A stretch of 33,813 nt of DNA, from the NCBI GenBank assembly GCA_903893565.1, contig CAITMU010000111.1, positions 1-33,813 on the forward strand. The letters are read 5' to 3'. Made by a program: the position numbers and the translations under genes. Below the pieces are notes generated by a model. It made no database searches. It was given only the letters and a program-made list of their open reading frames with translations, and was not told the DNA's origin. The stretch is from an uncultured beta proteobacterium. Its GTDB lineage: Bacteria > Pseudomonadota > Gammaproteobacteria > Burkholderiales > SG8-41. Positions 7,234 to 15,505 of this stretch are shown here, piece by piece. Numbering within the stretch: position 1 is the stretch's first letter; every line of letters starts with the position of its first letter.

Positions 7234-7676
7234 AGAGCGCACTCCCAGAGGAGTGCATCCTCTCGCTGTCCGGTAAGAGTGGCATAATAATTCCGTCGCC
7301 GACCCACGGGTTGAAAATTAAACTTTGCATAAAGTGCCTGTGCCGAGGCGTTAGAGGCACGTACTTCTAGAAAAAAACGATGTAGTTTAACTTCACGGGC
7401 GCGCTGAAGAACGCAGCCCAAGAGGCGAGCACCCAAACCTTGGCGTTGAAAAGATGGTGCAACGCCAAGCGTCAATAACTCTCCCTCATCGAGGACTGCA
7501 GTAAAAACCGCGTATCCTAAGGTTGCGCCATTTTTTTGTAAAACGAGCCCTTGGCCCCCTGCCCTTAACGTGTCCAAGAAGTTACCGAGGCTCCAAGGGT
7601 GAGTGTGCACTTGGGCTTCGATCGTTTGAACTGGCCCCGCATCCTCCAAACCCATGTCTCGAATGATTTCATTCAT
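7230..7676 (-). CDS. rimI: Ribosomal protein bS18-alanine N-acetyltransferase
   Basis: A 148-residue GNAT acetyltransferase. The acetyl-CoA motif is FQRQGLGARLL, preceded by LLTLGVAPS. The downstream LEVRASNASAQALYAKFNF segment is typical of RimI, and the C-terminus has RNYYATLTGQREDALLWE with the conserved tyrosine pair and EDA. RimI acetylates the N-terminal alanine of ribosomal protein S18. The gene starts 4 bases after tsaB and overlaps the next gene by 4 bases, so the three are very probably one transcript. Confidence 0.9.
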   Translation of the reverse strand: MNEIIRDMGLEDAGPVQTIEAQVHTHPWSLGNFLDTLRAGGQGLVLQKNGATLGYAVFTAVLDEGELLTLGVAPSFQRQGLGARLLGCVLQRAREVKLHRFFLEVRASNASAQALYAKFNFQPVGRRRNYYATLTGQREDALLWECAL

Positions 7677-7680
7677 GGCA

Positions 7681-8370
7681 TTATTGTTTCAGCAATGAAC
7701 GTTCATGAATGGTCAAAGCCACTTTATCTCTCACATATAAAAGTGAGGCCTCTTCGGCCTTGCCTCCCCCACCCGCCGCAAAAATAGGCTCACTTAATTG
7801 CGCGACTTGTTTGGCGTGAGGATAGCAACGCTTGTCTATAGACGAGAGTTGAGCCCCATAGAGGGCTTGCAATGCGGGTTCATAAGCAGCAAAGCCATTG
7901 CCTAAACCTTGCCAATCCTTACCTGGCAAAGTCGGTAGAGACTCGGGAGAATAGACGGCGGGCTCCATCACCACCTTCCAGGTGGTGCCTGACACTCTTT
8001 CAAAGGCCGCATGGTACACTTCTTTCATTCGGGCATCGATACAACAAACGACCCGGTCACGGGTCGCTTGATGGGCCAAAGCGGTCAGCGTTGGGATACC
8101 GACCACCGGAAGGTTTAATCCCGCGGCTATGCCCTGAACCACCCCGCAAGCCACACGTAACCCCGTAAAAGAGCCGGGGCCGCACCCATAGGCAATACCG
8201 TTAAGCTCAGAGGCCAGCACACGACAATCGCTTAAGAGCGCCTGAATCATATCGATAAGGAGTCCGGACTGGCGCTGGTCAGAGGCCGCATCCCGATGAT
8301 AGAGCTGACCTTTTATTGATAAGGCCACCGAGCAGTGCTCTCCTGAGGTTTCAACCGCTAGAATTTTCAA
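7681..8370 (-). CDS. tsaB: tRNA threonylcarbamoyladenosine biosynthesis protein TsaB
   Basis: A 229-residue ASKHA-fold protein. MKILAVETSGEHCSVAL is the N-terminal phosphate-loop-like strand pair and GCGPGSFTGLRVACGVVQG is the TsaB signature. TsaB pairs with TsaD (and TsaE) to transfer the threonylcarbamoyl group to A37 of ANN-decoding tRNAs; it lacks catalytic metal binding itself. Length is normal for the family. It is first in a tight minus-strand run with rimI and the uracil-glycosylase-like gene. The ATG at 8370 faces the divergent dehydrogenase gene across about 250 bases. Confidence 0.92.
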   Translation of the reverse strand: MKILAVETSGEHCSVALSIKGQLYHRDAASDQRQSGLLIDMIQALLSDCRVLASELNGIAYGCGPGSFTGLRVACGVVQGIAAGLNLPVVGIPTLTALAHQATRDRVVCCIDARMKEVYHAAFERVSGTTWKVVMEPAVYSPESLPTLPGKDWQGLGNGFAAYEPALQALYGAQLSSIDKRCYPHAKQVAQLSEPIFAAGGGGKAEEASLLYVRDKVALTIHERSLLKQ

Positions 8371-8437
8371 TGATAAACCCTGTTTTCTGACCGATTAAAT
8401 ATTTTTTGGCAACGGCTGTATTTTAGACCATCATGAC

Positions 8438-8475
8438 CCAGAGGGGCGCGATAAAAGCCTCTGGCTTTGTTTGTT
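8438..8475 (+). terminator. Terminator- or attenuator-like hairpin
   Basis: CCAGAGG (8438-8444) pairs with CCTCTGG (8458-8464) and is followed on plus by CTTTGTTTGTTT. No plus-strand gene lies directly upstream, so it may be a leader attenuator for the dehydrogenase transcript, a stop for antisense transcription, or part of the repeated CCAGAGG operator set described in the findings. Confidence 0.35.
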
Positions 8476-8574
8476 TCAGAGGGCTATCCAAACCAGAGGC
8501 CCTTTGGTGTGTATTAAAACCGTTCCGATGAGCTTCGATTTCAATGGATATTGAGTGTTTCATTCAATTTTTTC

Positions 8575-8603
8575 TTGACTTGTAGGCCTACCAGAGGATA
8601 AAT
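8575..8603 (+). promoter_or_regulatory. Candidate promoter of the dehydrogenase gene with a spacer palindrome
   Basis: TTGACT (8575-8580), 17 bases, then ATAAAT (8598-8603). The spacer contains the perfect palindrome GTAGGCCTAC (8582-8591) and a CCAGAGG heptamer (8591-8597). A start near 8610 would give a very short leader before the TTG at 8624. The -10 match is only moderate. Confidence 0.4.
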
Positions 8604-8623
8604 CTAATGCATCGATATTTACA

Positions 8624-9688
8624 TTGGATAAAACCGTGCGCCACTACACCATTGCAGTTATCCCTGGAGATGGCATAGGTCAGGAAGTGATCTCTGCAGG
8701 GCTTGAAGTATTATCGGTCTTAAGTCAAAGGGAAAAAGACTTTACGTTGCAGTTAAAGCATTTTCCTTGGAGCAGTGCGTATTATAAAAAAAATGGTTTT
8801 TATATCCCTGAGGGGGGACTGGACGAGTTAAGGCAAGTCGATGCCATTTTATTTGGCGCCGTCGGTGCCCCCGATGTGCCTGATCACATTTCACTCTGGG
8901 GCTTAAGGCTTCCCATTTGCCAAGGCTTTGATCAATACGCCAATGTGCGCCCTGCCCGCGTTTTACCTGGTATTACGAGCCCGTTACGTGAGGGACAAAA
9001 CATTGATTGGGTGGTAATTCGAGAAAATACGGAGGGAGAGTATTCTGGCAGCGGCGGTCGAGCCCACCGTGGGCTACCTGAGGAGGTGGCCACTGAAACG
9101 TCAATTTTCACTCGACACGGAGTCCAGCGCATTCATCGCTTTGCCTTTGAGATGGCTAACAGTCGAGCGCGGAAGCATTTAACGTTAGTCACTAAATCCA
9201 ATGCCCAGCGCCATGGCATGGTGTTGTGGGATGAAATATTTTATGAAGTGGCGAAGGATTATCCGCAGATTGAAACTCAAAGAATTTTAGTCGATGCGGT
9301 AACGACCAATATGGTTTTAAAAACCGGTTCTCTTGATACTTTGGTTGCCTCTAATTTACATGCTGACATCCTATCGGATTTAGCCGCTGCCTTGAGTGGG
9401 AGTTTAGGCATAGCCCCAACGGCTAATCTGAACCCTGAAAGGCGATTTCCCTCTATGTTTGAGCCCATCCATGGTTCAGCCTTTGATATCACGGGTAAAG
9501 GCATTGCCAACCCCATAGCTACTTTTTGGACCGCTTGTTTGATGTTAGAACACTTGGGGGAAGTTCAAGCCGCTCAGCGACTCATGAGCGCTATTGAAAA
9601 AGTCACAGCAAAAAAATTACATACGCCGGACCTTGGCGGAGAGGCCACCACGGCTATCGTGACTGAAGCGGTTTGCGATCTTATTTAA
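8624..9688 (+). CDS. Tartrate dehydrogenase / D-malate dehydrogenase (decarboxylating) family
   Basis: A 354-residue beta-decarboxylating dehydrogenase of the isocitrate/isopropylmalate superfamily. AVIPGDGIGQEV is the N-terminal motif. ISLWGLRLPICQGFDQYANV is typical of the tartrate/D-malate branch and distinguishes it from LeuB. ENTEGEYSG, VTKSNAQ (Lys of the active site), DAVTTNMV and SNLHADILSDLAA (Asp metal ligands) and EPIHGSAFDI complete the active site. Expected reaction: NAD-dependent oxidation and decarboxylation of D-malate or tartrate with Mn or Mg. The reading frame begins with TTG at 8624 and has no good ribosome site; the AGAGGA site instead faces an out-of-frame ATG at 8607 (a 23-codon frame), so the start is uncertain (GTG at 8636 is another option). 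Confidence 0.88.
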   Translation: MDKTVRHYTIAVIPGDGIGQEVISAGLEVLSVLSQREKDFTLQLKHFPWSSAYYKKNGFYIPEGGLDELRQVDAILFGAVGAPDVPDHISLWGLRLPICQGFDQYANVRPARVLPGITSPLREGQNIDWVVIRENTEGEYSGSGGRAHRGLPEEVATETSIFTRHGVQRIHRFAFEMANSRARKHLTLVTKSNAQRHGMVLWDEIFYEVAKDYPQIETQRILVDAVTTNMVLKTGSLDTLVASNLHADILSDLAAALSGSLGIAPTANLNPERRFPSMFEPIHGSAFDITGKGIANPIATFWTACLMLEHLGEVQAAQRLMSAIEKVTAKKLHTPDLGGEATTAIVTEAVCDLI

Positions 9689-9949
9689 ATTAACCTAGGG
9701 CGTGAGAGATTAGTCAGCTCTTCTACTAGATTAATTTTGTATAAATAATATTTCGTTACAATTATCCGAATAAAAACCTGTATTAAAGTTTCAGGGGTTA
9801 ATTCACTTAACTTATAATGCCTTATAGGATTAAAAACTCTTCTTTGTCATAAACACTCATCAATAAATCAAGATTGACTTTAATCAACGAAGCTAAATTA
9901 ATTTTTGGCATTGCTTTTTAAAAAGACTTTCGCACAGACTCATCATTAA
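9689..9949 (+). promoter_or_regulatory. AT-rich intergenic region with a weak promoter candidate
   Basis: TATAAT at 9813-9818 with TTCAGG 17 bases upstream is the best promoter-like match, about 130 bases before the small membrane-protein gene. Only the -10 is strong. No RNA gene or coding frame is recognised in the stretch. Confidence 0.3.
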
Positions 9950-10303
9950 ATGATTTTATTAATCGTTATCCAATTCGCATTAACGGTATTGTATTTTGCG
10001 ACGGCCAATGTCGACATGAGCAATACGCTATGGATTGTATTAATGATAAATTTAACGACGTTGGGCTACTTAACTTTACAGTATAAAAATAAGGATTTTA
10101 TTTTTACCCCTAAAGTTAAAATAGCTAGGCTCATTTTTACCGTTACTTTACTTATAATGGAAATACTGGAAATCTTGGTGCCTCATCCCCTCAATGCTGA
10201 TGGGGTGTTGGGTCTAATCAACGATTCAGAAGTTTTTGTGACGGGTATTTTAATTGGCGCTCTTTGGAGTAAGGAATTACTCAGGAATTTTAATTTAAAA
10301 TAA
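9950..10303 (+). CDS. Small predicted membrane protein, unknown function
   Basis: 117 residues, very hydrophobic and AT-rich in codon use. About four membrane-spanning stretches are suggested: residues 1-19, 25-43, 57-77 and 83-104. A charged loop (QYKNKDFIFTPKVKIAR) sits in the middle, and the protein ends with a short basic tail. I recognise no family motif. It has no close operon partner: the dehydrogenase ends 261 bases upstream and the next gene converges on it. It is called because the frame is consistent, begins with ATG and encodes regularly spaced hydrophobic helices. Confidence 0.5.
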   Translation: MILLIVIQFALTVLYFATANVDMSNTLWIVLMINLTTLGYLTLQYKNKDFIFTPKVKIARLIFTVTLLIMEILEILVPHPLNADGVLGLINDSEVFVTGILIGALWSKELLRNFNLK

Positions 10304-10432
10304 ATTTTACCTTGGATATTGCCTTCATTCTCACAATATAAAAACTATCGAGGGCTGGACCCCATTCAGGATAAAACCCCTAAGTCCGAATCCCTTGGCC
10401 GGTGAATTTTTTAAAAAATCAAGGGCCCATAA

Positions 10433-10476
10433 GGGATAGGGATAGGGATAGGGATAGGGATAGGGATTAAGGGATA
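10433..10476 (+). repeat. GGGATA hexanucleotide tandem array
   Basis: Five perfect GGGATA units (10433-10462), then GGGATT, AA and one more GGGATA. It lies in the convergent gap between the small membrane-protein gene and the end of the AtuA/DUF1446 gene. Confidence 0.9.
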
Positions 10477-10513
10477 AGCGGTTTATTATGCTAAGAATAA
10501 ATCTCCCGGTAAA

Positions 10514-11914
10514 TTACAGCGATTCGATGGTGACCGGGAATAAAGGCTCCAATGCGTCTACCTGCATCACATGGTAGGCGCTAAATCGATAGGCAGGTCC
10601 CGTGACCACCTCTGGTGGGGTAAAGGGAAAGGCCAGGTTGCCCCCGGTAGAAATGCGACCGGGGAAGCCGTGATGCAGTAAAAATTGCTTAAAGACGGTG
10701 GCAACCGATTTAGCCGCTTCAGCGGTTCGAGCAATAATTTCCACCATCACAAACACTTCTCTTGGCATCACCGCAGGTGGGGTGGGCCAATTAAAAACCC
10801 CATCAATGCCATACACGCGGTGATAGACTTCGAAGGATTCTTTCACCGTATGCTGGGTCAGTTCTCTGACTGTTTTTTCAACAGCTGGCAATATCTGCTT
10901 CATCGCAGCAATCGCGCGCGGATCGGCACAACCGGCAAGCATTAATGCCCGTTCACCGACCTTGGCCGCTCCCTCGATTTTAACGGTCCAATGTTTTGCC
11001 GGCTCCCAACGGGCTCCAGAAATACGGGTCATGTGAGTATTGACCTGCTCGTAGCGAGCACTATCTAAATGCAAGGTCCCTTCCGGTTCATAAACATGGT
11101 AGGGATCGTCTTGTTCGTAGAGGCTGTGGGCAGCCACTGACATGGGAGAAGCGTGACGAATGGGGTTCATGCTATCGACGGTAAAACTGTCTCCATCCAG
11201 TGTGGCCAATAGTGCGTCACGTCCTCCCGGAGTCGTACAGAGCGAAGCACACTCAACAATTTTGGCCATATGCATCGCCGGTCCTAACGGATATCCCAAC
11301 ATACCAGGGATGGCTGCATAAACGGCCGTGTCGCACGCTCTGCCCGCAATCACCACATCGGCACCAGCGTTTAGCGCTCGCTGGAACGCTTCAATACCCA
11401 TCTGCCCGACGATATGCGTGGATTCATCCACGTCGTGGGCGGTTAAGGCCGGGATGGCCCCTAGGGCTTGCACTTGACCATTGTTGATGGCTTTTTTAAC
11501 CACCTCGCGTGGCATGTCAGCACCAATCGAGGCCAAATTAAAATGTAAATCCTCCTCGCGCGCAATCTCCCTTACCATTTGTAGAACGCTCTCTAAGTGC
11601 GGTTTGGCTCCAGCGCATCCGGCTGTACCGATGATTAAAGGCACTTTAAGAGAGCGAGCTGCGGTCAACAATCGTTTGAGATCACCGCGAGTTTGAGCCT
11701 CACTGGTCGCTATATTGCCACTACCTAAGTAATAAGGACCTGGGTCAATCGAACCCATGTCAGCCCCAATAAAATGAGGCTTTCGCCGTAGCCCCTCTGC
11801 AAAAGCCTCCTCCGGAACCCCATAGCCTAATTGCCCCGATGCGGACAGTACGCGTAAAGGTAAAAGACCCTCAGCACCTTTAACTTGTGATCTTAAGGTA
11901 TCAATAGCGTTCAT
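10514..11914 (-). CDS. AtuA / DUF1446 family protein
   Basis: A 466-residue member of the acyclic-terpene-utilisation AtuA (DUF1446) family. Recognisable segments are LRVLSASGQLGYG, ADMGSIDPGPYYLGSG near the N-terminus, IIGTAGCAGAKPH, GADVVIAGRACDTAVYAA and a C-terminal ISTGGNLAFPF. The founding member is required for citronellol/geraniol use in Pseudomonas, but the biochemical reaction of the family is not settled. It overlaps the DUF4387 gene by 4 bases (ATGA), the usual gene pairing for this family, and is the last gene of a Bug-lyase-CoA-transferase cluster. That context suggests a CoA-linked organic-acid pathway rather than terpenes. Family assignment strong, reaction unknown. Confidence 0.85.
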   Translation of the reverse strand: MNAIDTLRSQVKGAEGLLPLRVLSASGQLGYGVPEEAFAEGLRRKPHFIGADMGSIDPGPYYLGSGNIATSEAQTRGDLKRLLTAARSLKVPLIIGTAGCAGAKPHLESVLQMVREIAREEDLHFNLASIGADMPREVVKKAINNGQVQALGAIPALTAHDVDESTHIVGQMGIEAFQRALNAGADVVIAGRACDTAVYAAIPGMLGYPLGPAMHMAKIVECASLCTTPGGRDALLATLDGDSFTVDSMNPIRHASPMSVAAHSLYEQDDPYHVYEPEGTLHLDSARYEQVNTHMTRISGARWEPAKHWTVKIEGAAKVGERALMLAGCADPRAIAAMKQILPAVEKTVRELTQHTVKESFEVYHRVYGIDGVFNWPTPPAVMPREVFVMVEIIARTAEAAKSVATVFKQFLLHHGFPGRISTGGNLAFPFTPPEVVTGPAYRFSAYHVMQVDALEPLFPVTIESL

Positions 11915-12219
11915 AGCGTAATCTCCAATAAAGGACTATGTTGTTGGGCGCCGTAGACGTCTTTATCACCCGGGTTGCCGGCCACTATTTTTCGATCCAT
12001 CGCAATCTTGATGGCCAGGGCCTGAGGGTAAGCAATGAATTGAACCTGTTGGCTTTGCAGCCCATAGTAAGAGGCAATGGCAGCAGGCTTTAAGGCCTCT
12101 GAGGCCAACGCCATTTGGTAGCCGGCCTCATCATTAAACAGTAAATCCAAGGTCAGTTTTGTGGGGCCTGCATTTTTGCTACGGATCACCTTTGCGATCT
12201 CGATTAATTTAATGCCCAT
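11911..12219 (-). CDS. DUF4387 domain protein
   Basis: 102 residues matching the small DUF4387 family: LIEIAKVIRSKNAGPTKLTL at the start, then LLFNDEAGYQMAL, and a PGDKDVYGAQQHSPLLEI C-terminus. DUF4387 genes typically sit directly next to an AtuA/DUF1446 gene, as here with translational overlap, so the two products probably work as one complex or as two halves of one enzyme. The ATG at 12219 follows the CoA-transferase stop by 33 bases. No catalytic residues can be assigned. Confidence 0.82.
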   Translation of the reverse strand: MGIKLIEIAKVIRSKNAGPTKLTLDLLFNDEAGYQMALASEALKPAAIASYYGLQSQQVQFIAYPQALAIKIAMDRKIVAGNPGDKDVYGAQQHSPLLEITL

Positions 12220-12252
12220 GTCAGAGCCACTCCGTATTGAAAAAAAATAGAT

Positions 12253-13431
12253 TTAACGAATATGTTTTTCTTGGATGAGCTTTTCAATCTCAAGACTTTC
12301 ATAACCTAGAGAAGCCAAGACCTCGCGACTATGCTCACCAATGGCCGGAATATCCAGTCGAGTCGCGAGTCGCTGACCATTCATCTCTAAGGGCAGCCCT
12401 GGCACTTTGGTGCGAACACCATTTAACAATGTCACCGGCGTTAACCCCCCTTTCGCATTCAAATGCGGATCATCAAATAAGTCCTCTGGTTTAGCAATGG
12501 GAGCAAAGGGCAAACCTAAGGATTCACATTTATCCATGAGCGCTTGTTTAGTCATTTTAGAAAAAATATCGCTCACGATGGGTAAGATCTGGGCTCTGGC
12601 CTCAACCCTTTGGGGATTGGTCTTAAGCTTAGGGTCTTCAAGAAGTGCTTGTAGATCAAATGCCTGACAAAACACTTTCCACTGAGTATCCGTGACAACG
12701 CCAACGAACACGAGTTGTCCATCCAGCGTTTTGAAATTGTCATATAAAGCCCAAGCCCTGACGCGATCGGGCATTGGAGAAACGGGCTTACCGGTGGCCA
12801 TTCCTTCCATCATGTGTTGCGCCATTAAAAAAGCATTGTTTTCAAATAGGGCGCTTTGTACGAACTGCCCTTGTCCGGTTGACTTTAATTGGTGCAATGC
12901 GCCTAAAATAGCGATGGCACCGAACATCCCTCCCATCACATCATTAACCGAGGCCCCTGCCCGTAAAGGTCCAAAACGCCCGCCCGTCATATAGGCCAAC
13001 CCCCCCATCATCTGCACCACTTCGTCAAGCCCCGTACGATGCTCATAAGGACCGGGCAAAAAACCTTTTAAAGAGCAGTAAATCAATTTGGGAAACTGGG
13101 CGCGTAAGGTTTTTTCTCCAAAACCTAAACTCTCCATGGCTCCAGGACGGAAATTTTCAATCACGACATCAGCGCTTTCGATTAATTTCATCACCACTTC
13201 ATGGCCTTCAGTTGATTTAAGATCGACTGAAATACTTTTTTTATTTCTATTGTAGGTCGGAAAAAAACCCGCTCCCGAAGCAATCAGTTTACGAGTGTGG
13301 TCGCCGTCAATGGGTTCGACTTTAATCACCTCTGCCCCCATATCGGCTAGGATAAGGCCACAGGTGGGCCCCATCACCACGTGACAAAACTCAACCACCC
13401 TAATGCCATCGAGTGCTAAAACATGTGCCAT
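12253..13431 (-). CDS. CaiB/BaiF-type (family III) CoA-transferase
   Basis: A 392-residue family III CoA-transferase. It begins LDGIRVVEFCHVVMGPTCG and has LADMGAEVIKVEP, DVVIENFRPGAMESLG and the active-site block GASVNDVMGGMFGAIAILGA. Asp164 there is the expected nucleophile that forms the mixed anhydride and aspartyl-CoA intermediates. GQGQFVQSALFENN follows. It moves CoA between organic acids. Between an HMG-CoA-lyase-like gene upstream and DUF4387/AtuA downstream, it likely activates the acid imported through the cluster's Bug receptor. Donor and acceptor acids are not predictable from sequence. Confidence 0.9.
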   Translation of the reverse strand: MAHVLALDGIRVVEFCHVVMGPTCGLILADMGAEVIKVEPIDGDHTRKLIASGAGFFPTYNRNKKSISVDLKSTEGHEVVMKLIESADVVIENFRPGAMESLGFGEKTLRAQFPKLIYCSLKGFLPGPYEHRTGLDEVVQMMGGLAYMTGGRFGPLRAGASVNDVMGGMFGAIAILGALHQLKSTGQGQFVQSALFENNAFLMAQHMMEGMATGKPVSPMPDRVRAWALYDNFKTLDGQLVFVGVVTDTQWKVFCQAFDLQALLEDPKLKTNPQRVEARAQILPIVSDIFSKMTKQALMDKCESLGLPFAPIAKPEDLFDDPHLNAKGGLTPVTLLNGVRTKVPGLPLEMNGQRLATRLDIPAIGEHSREVLASLGYESLEIEKLIQEKHIR

Positions 13432-13506
13432 AGAAAACCCTTACCTATTCTTTATTAACTAGATTGCCATCTTAACACCGCTCCCACGCCTCTACATTCT
13501 ATCGAA

Positions 13507-14460
13507 TCATGGGCGAGACGAAGCCGCTACAAAGCCCTTGGTCAAACCTGCCAAAGGGACATAACCGTACAAGGGTTCGTCAGGAATGCCTGCCGCCACC
13601 AGTTCACGAATAGCGAGTAATTTATCCATGTTAATGCCCGTTTTAAGTCCCATTGATTCGAGCATAAACACCAAATCTTCTGTCACGATATTACCCGTAG
13701 CCCCTGGTGCAAAGGGGCATCCGCCCAACCCGCCTAAAGAGCTATCAAAGGTGGTGACCCCAACCTCTAAGGCAGCCACCACGTTAGCCAAGCCCAACCC
13801 CCGAGTATTATGAAAATGGGCCCCCGATAGTTTGTCACCTATGGCCTGGCGCACTTTACGAAAAACGCGTCTAACTTGTTCAGGATTGGCATATCCGGTG
13901 GTATCCGCCAAACCCACCTCATCGCACCCCGCTTCCACTGAGGCTACCGCCATACGCACCACTGCATCCTCGTCCACTACCCCTTCGAGTGTGCAACCAA
14001 ATACGGTGGAGAGCCCGGATTCGATAATAGGCCGCTGCCCAGCGGGCAGACTATCTCTGAAAGCACAGATTTTTTTAGCGCTCAGAATGGCCTCATCGGG
14101 GGTCATTTTAACGTTCGCTAGACTGTGCTGCGTTGACACCGAGATCGTGAGGGTTAATTTGTGCACCCCGGCCTGCATTGCGCGCTGAGCGCCTTTGAAG
14201 TTAGGTGCCAATGCAGCCACATTCAATCCAGGTAACGTTAACGCATGAGCGACGACCTCACTAGCATCGGCCATTTGGGCAATCAATTGCGGGGGGACAA
14301 AAGAACACACCTCAATTTCACGTAATCCAGCCTCTACGGCCGCATCAATCCAACGTTTTTTATAATCGGTGGACATGATCTTTTTAGTATTTTGTAGCCC
14401 ATCTCGCGGTCCCACTTCGCTAATAAGGATGTCAATCGATGGATCCATAGGGGTGCTCAT
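13507..14460 (-). CDS. Hydroxymethylglutaryl-CoA lyase-like enzyme
   Basis: A 317-residue TIM-barrel lyase of the HMGL/DRE family. EVGPRDGLQN carries the catalytic Arg19 and metal ligand Asp20. AHFHNTRG carries metal ligands His215 and His217. GLGGCPFAPGATGN is the signature with the catalytic loop Cys248 and metal-binding Asn257. HMG-CoA lyase cleaves HMG-CoA to acetyl-CoA and acetoacetate, but many bacterial members next to CaiB-type transferases act on related 3-hydroxyacyl-CoA esters. All catalytic residues are present, so it should be active. The next gene in the cluster is the CoA-transferase, 75 bases away; the substrate may be the thioester that the transferase makes. Confidence 0.88.
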   Translation of the reverse strand: MSTPMDPSIDILISEVGPRDGLQNTKKIMSTDYKKRWIDAAVEAGLREIEVCSFVPPQLIAQMADASEVVAHALTLPGLNVAALAPNFKGAQRAMQAGVHKLTLTISVSTQHSLANVKMTPDEAILSAKKICAFRDSLPAGQRPIIESGLSTVFGCTLEGVVDEDAVVRMAVASVEAGCDEVGLADTTGYANPEQVRRVFRKVRQAIGDKLSGAHFHNTRGLGLANVVAALEVGVTTFDSSLGGLGGCPFAPGATGNIVTEDLVFMLESMGLKTGINMDKLLAIRELVAAGIPDEPLYGYVPLAGLTKGFVAASSRP

Positions 14461-14527
14461 TGTGTTGTCATACTCCTAAAAAAATAAATGGGTTCGTCCA
14501 AAAACCTAGCAATCCATACCGCACATC

Positions 14528-15505
14528 TTAAAGTGGTTTGATCCCTGCGGCAGCAATCACCGCACTCCAACGGTTAATTTCGTCATTCACTAGCTGGGTG
14601 GCTTGTACAATGGATCCTCCAACGGGCTCCAATCCCATCTCGGTCAAACGTTTTTTAATGTCAGCATGACCCACCGCTAATACGATCTCTTGGTTTAAAC
14701 GTTCTACGATAGCCTGCGCAGTGCCGGTTGGTACAGCGTAACTTAGCCAAAAATTCATTTTCATTTGTGCTAATCCTGCTTCATTCGCGGAGGGCACAAG
14801 GGGCAATACGGGGCTTCGCTTCTCATCGGTCACCATCAAAGCCCGTAATCGACCGGCGTTCACATAGGGCAAGGCGGTTGGAATCGCGGAGATCATCATC
14901 TGCACCTGTCCAGCCATCAAGTCTTGAAGCACCGCGCCGGCGCCGCGGTAGGGAATATGAACGATTTGAACATGGACTAAATTCTTAAAAAGTTCTACGC
15001 CCAAATGGGTATTGGTACCGGCGCCCCCGGAGCCATAGTTTAATTCTCCTGGATGTAATTTAGTTAAAGCAATCAAACCCTTAACGTTTTGGACTGGGAG
15101 ACTTGGGGTAATTGCCAAGACATGGGCGACGGTGCTGGCCATACCGACTTGTTGGAAACTTTTTCGCGCATCAAATGGGAGGTTTTTAATCAATCCCGGA
15201 GCAATGGCAAAAGACAGTTCCGTTGCGAGCAACGTGTAACCATCGGGAGCTGAACGTGCCACAGAACTCCAACCAACCAATCCTCCGCCTCCGACACGAT
15301 TATCCACAATGACTTGGTGGCCCAAGTGCGTTGACATGGAAGCGGCCAGAACGCGGGTGACCAAATCAGTACTGCCCCCGGTCGCATAGGCAACAACGAT
15401 AGTAATCGGCCGATTGGGGTAGTTGCTGAGCGTTTGCGCCGTTGAAACACCGAGCGGTAGAAAAAAGATTCCTGCTAATCGAATGAAAAAAGGAAATAAT
15501 TTCAT
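14528..15505 (-). CDS. Bug/TctC-family periplasmic tricarboxylate-type receptor
   Basis: About 325 residues with an N-terminal signal peptide (FIRLAGIFFLPLGVSTAQ). The mature part has YPNRPITIVVAYATGGSTD, the ligand loop typical of Bug proteins, VIVDNRVGGGG, NYGSGGAGTNTHLG and HIPYRGAGAVLQDLMAGQVQ. Bug proteins bind carboxylates in the periplasm, sometimes feeding TctAB permeases and sometimes acting as orphan receptors; no TctAB genes are in the window. The ATG at 15505 is chosen over an upstream TTG because GAGGAGTG sits just before it. As first gene of the minus cluster it probably supplies the substrate for the CoA-transferase and lyase. Many betaproteobacteria carry dozens of paralogues. 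Confidence 0.9.
   Translation of the reverse strand: MKLFPFFIRLAGIFFLPLGVSTAQTLSNYPNRPITIVVAYATGGSTDLVTRVLAASMSTHLGHQVIVDNRVGGGGLVGWSSVARSAPDGYTLLATELSFAIAPGLIKNLPFDARKSFQQVGMASTVAHVLAITPSLPVQNVKGLIALTKLHPGELNYGSGGAGTNTHLGVELFKNLVHVQIVHIPYRGAGAVLQDLMAGQVQMMISAIPTALPYVNAGRLRALMVTDEKRSPVLPLVPSANEAGLAQMKMNFWLSYAVPTGTAQAIVERLNQEIVLAVGHADIKKRLTEMGLEPVGGSIVQATQLVNDEINRWSAVIAAAGIKPL

Noticed and set aside
9689..9949. Possible riboswitch or small RNA in the AT-rich gap
   Set aside because: No conserved riboswitch core or stable stem could be recognised; only a weak promoter-like match was seen.
10433..10476. Telomere-like or CRISPR-like repeat interpretation of the GGGATA array
   Set aside because: Units are contiguous hexamers without spacers, far too short for CRISPR, and nothing suggests a replicon end.
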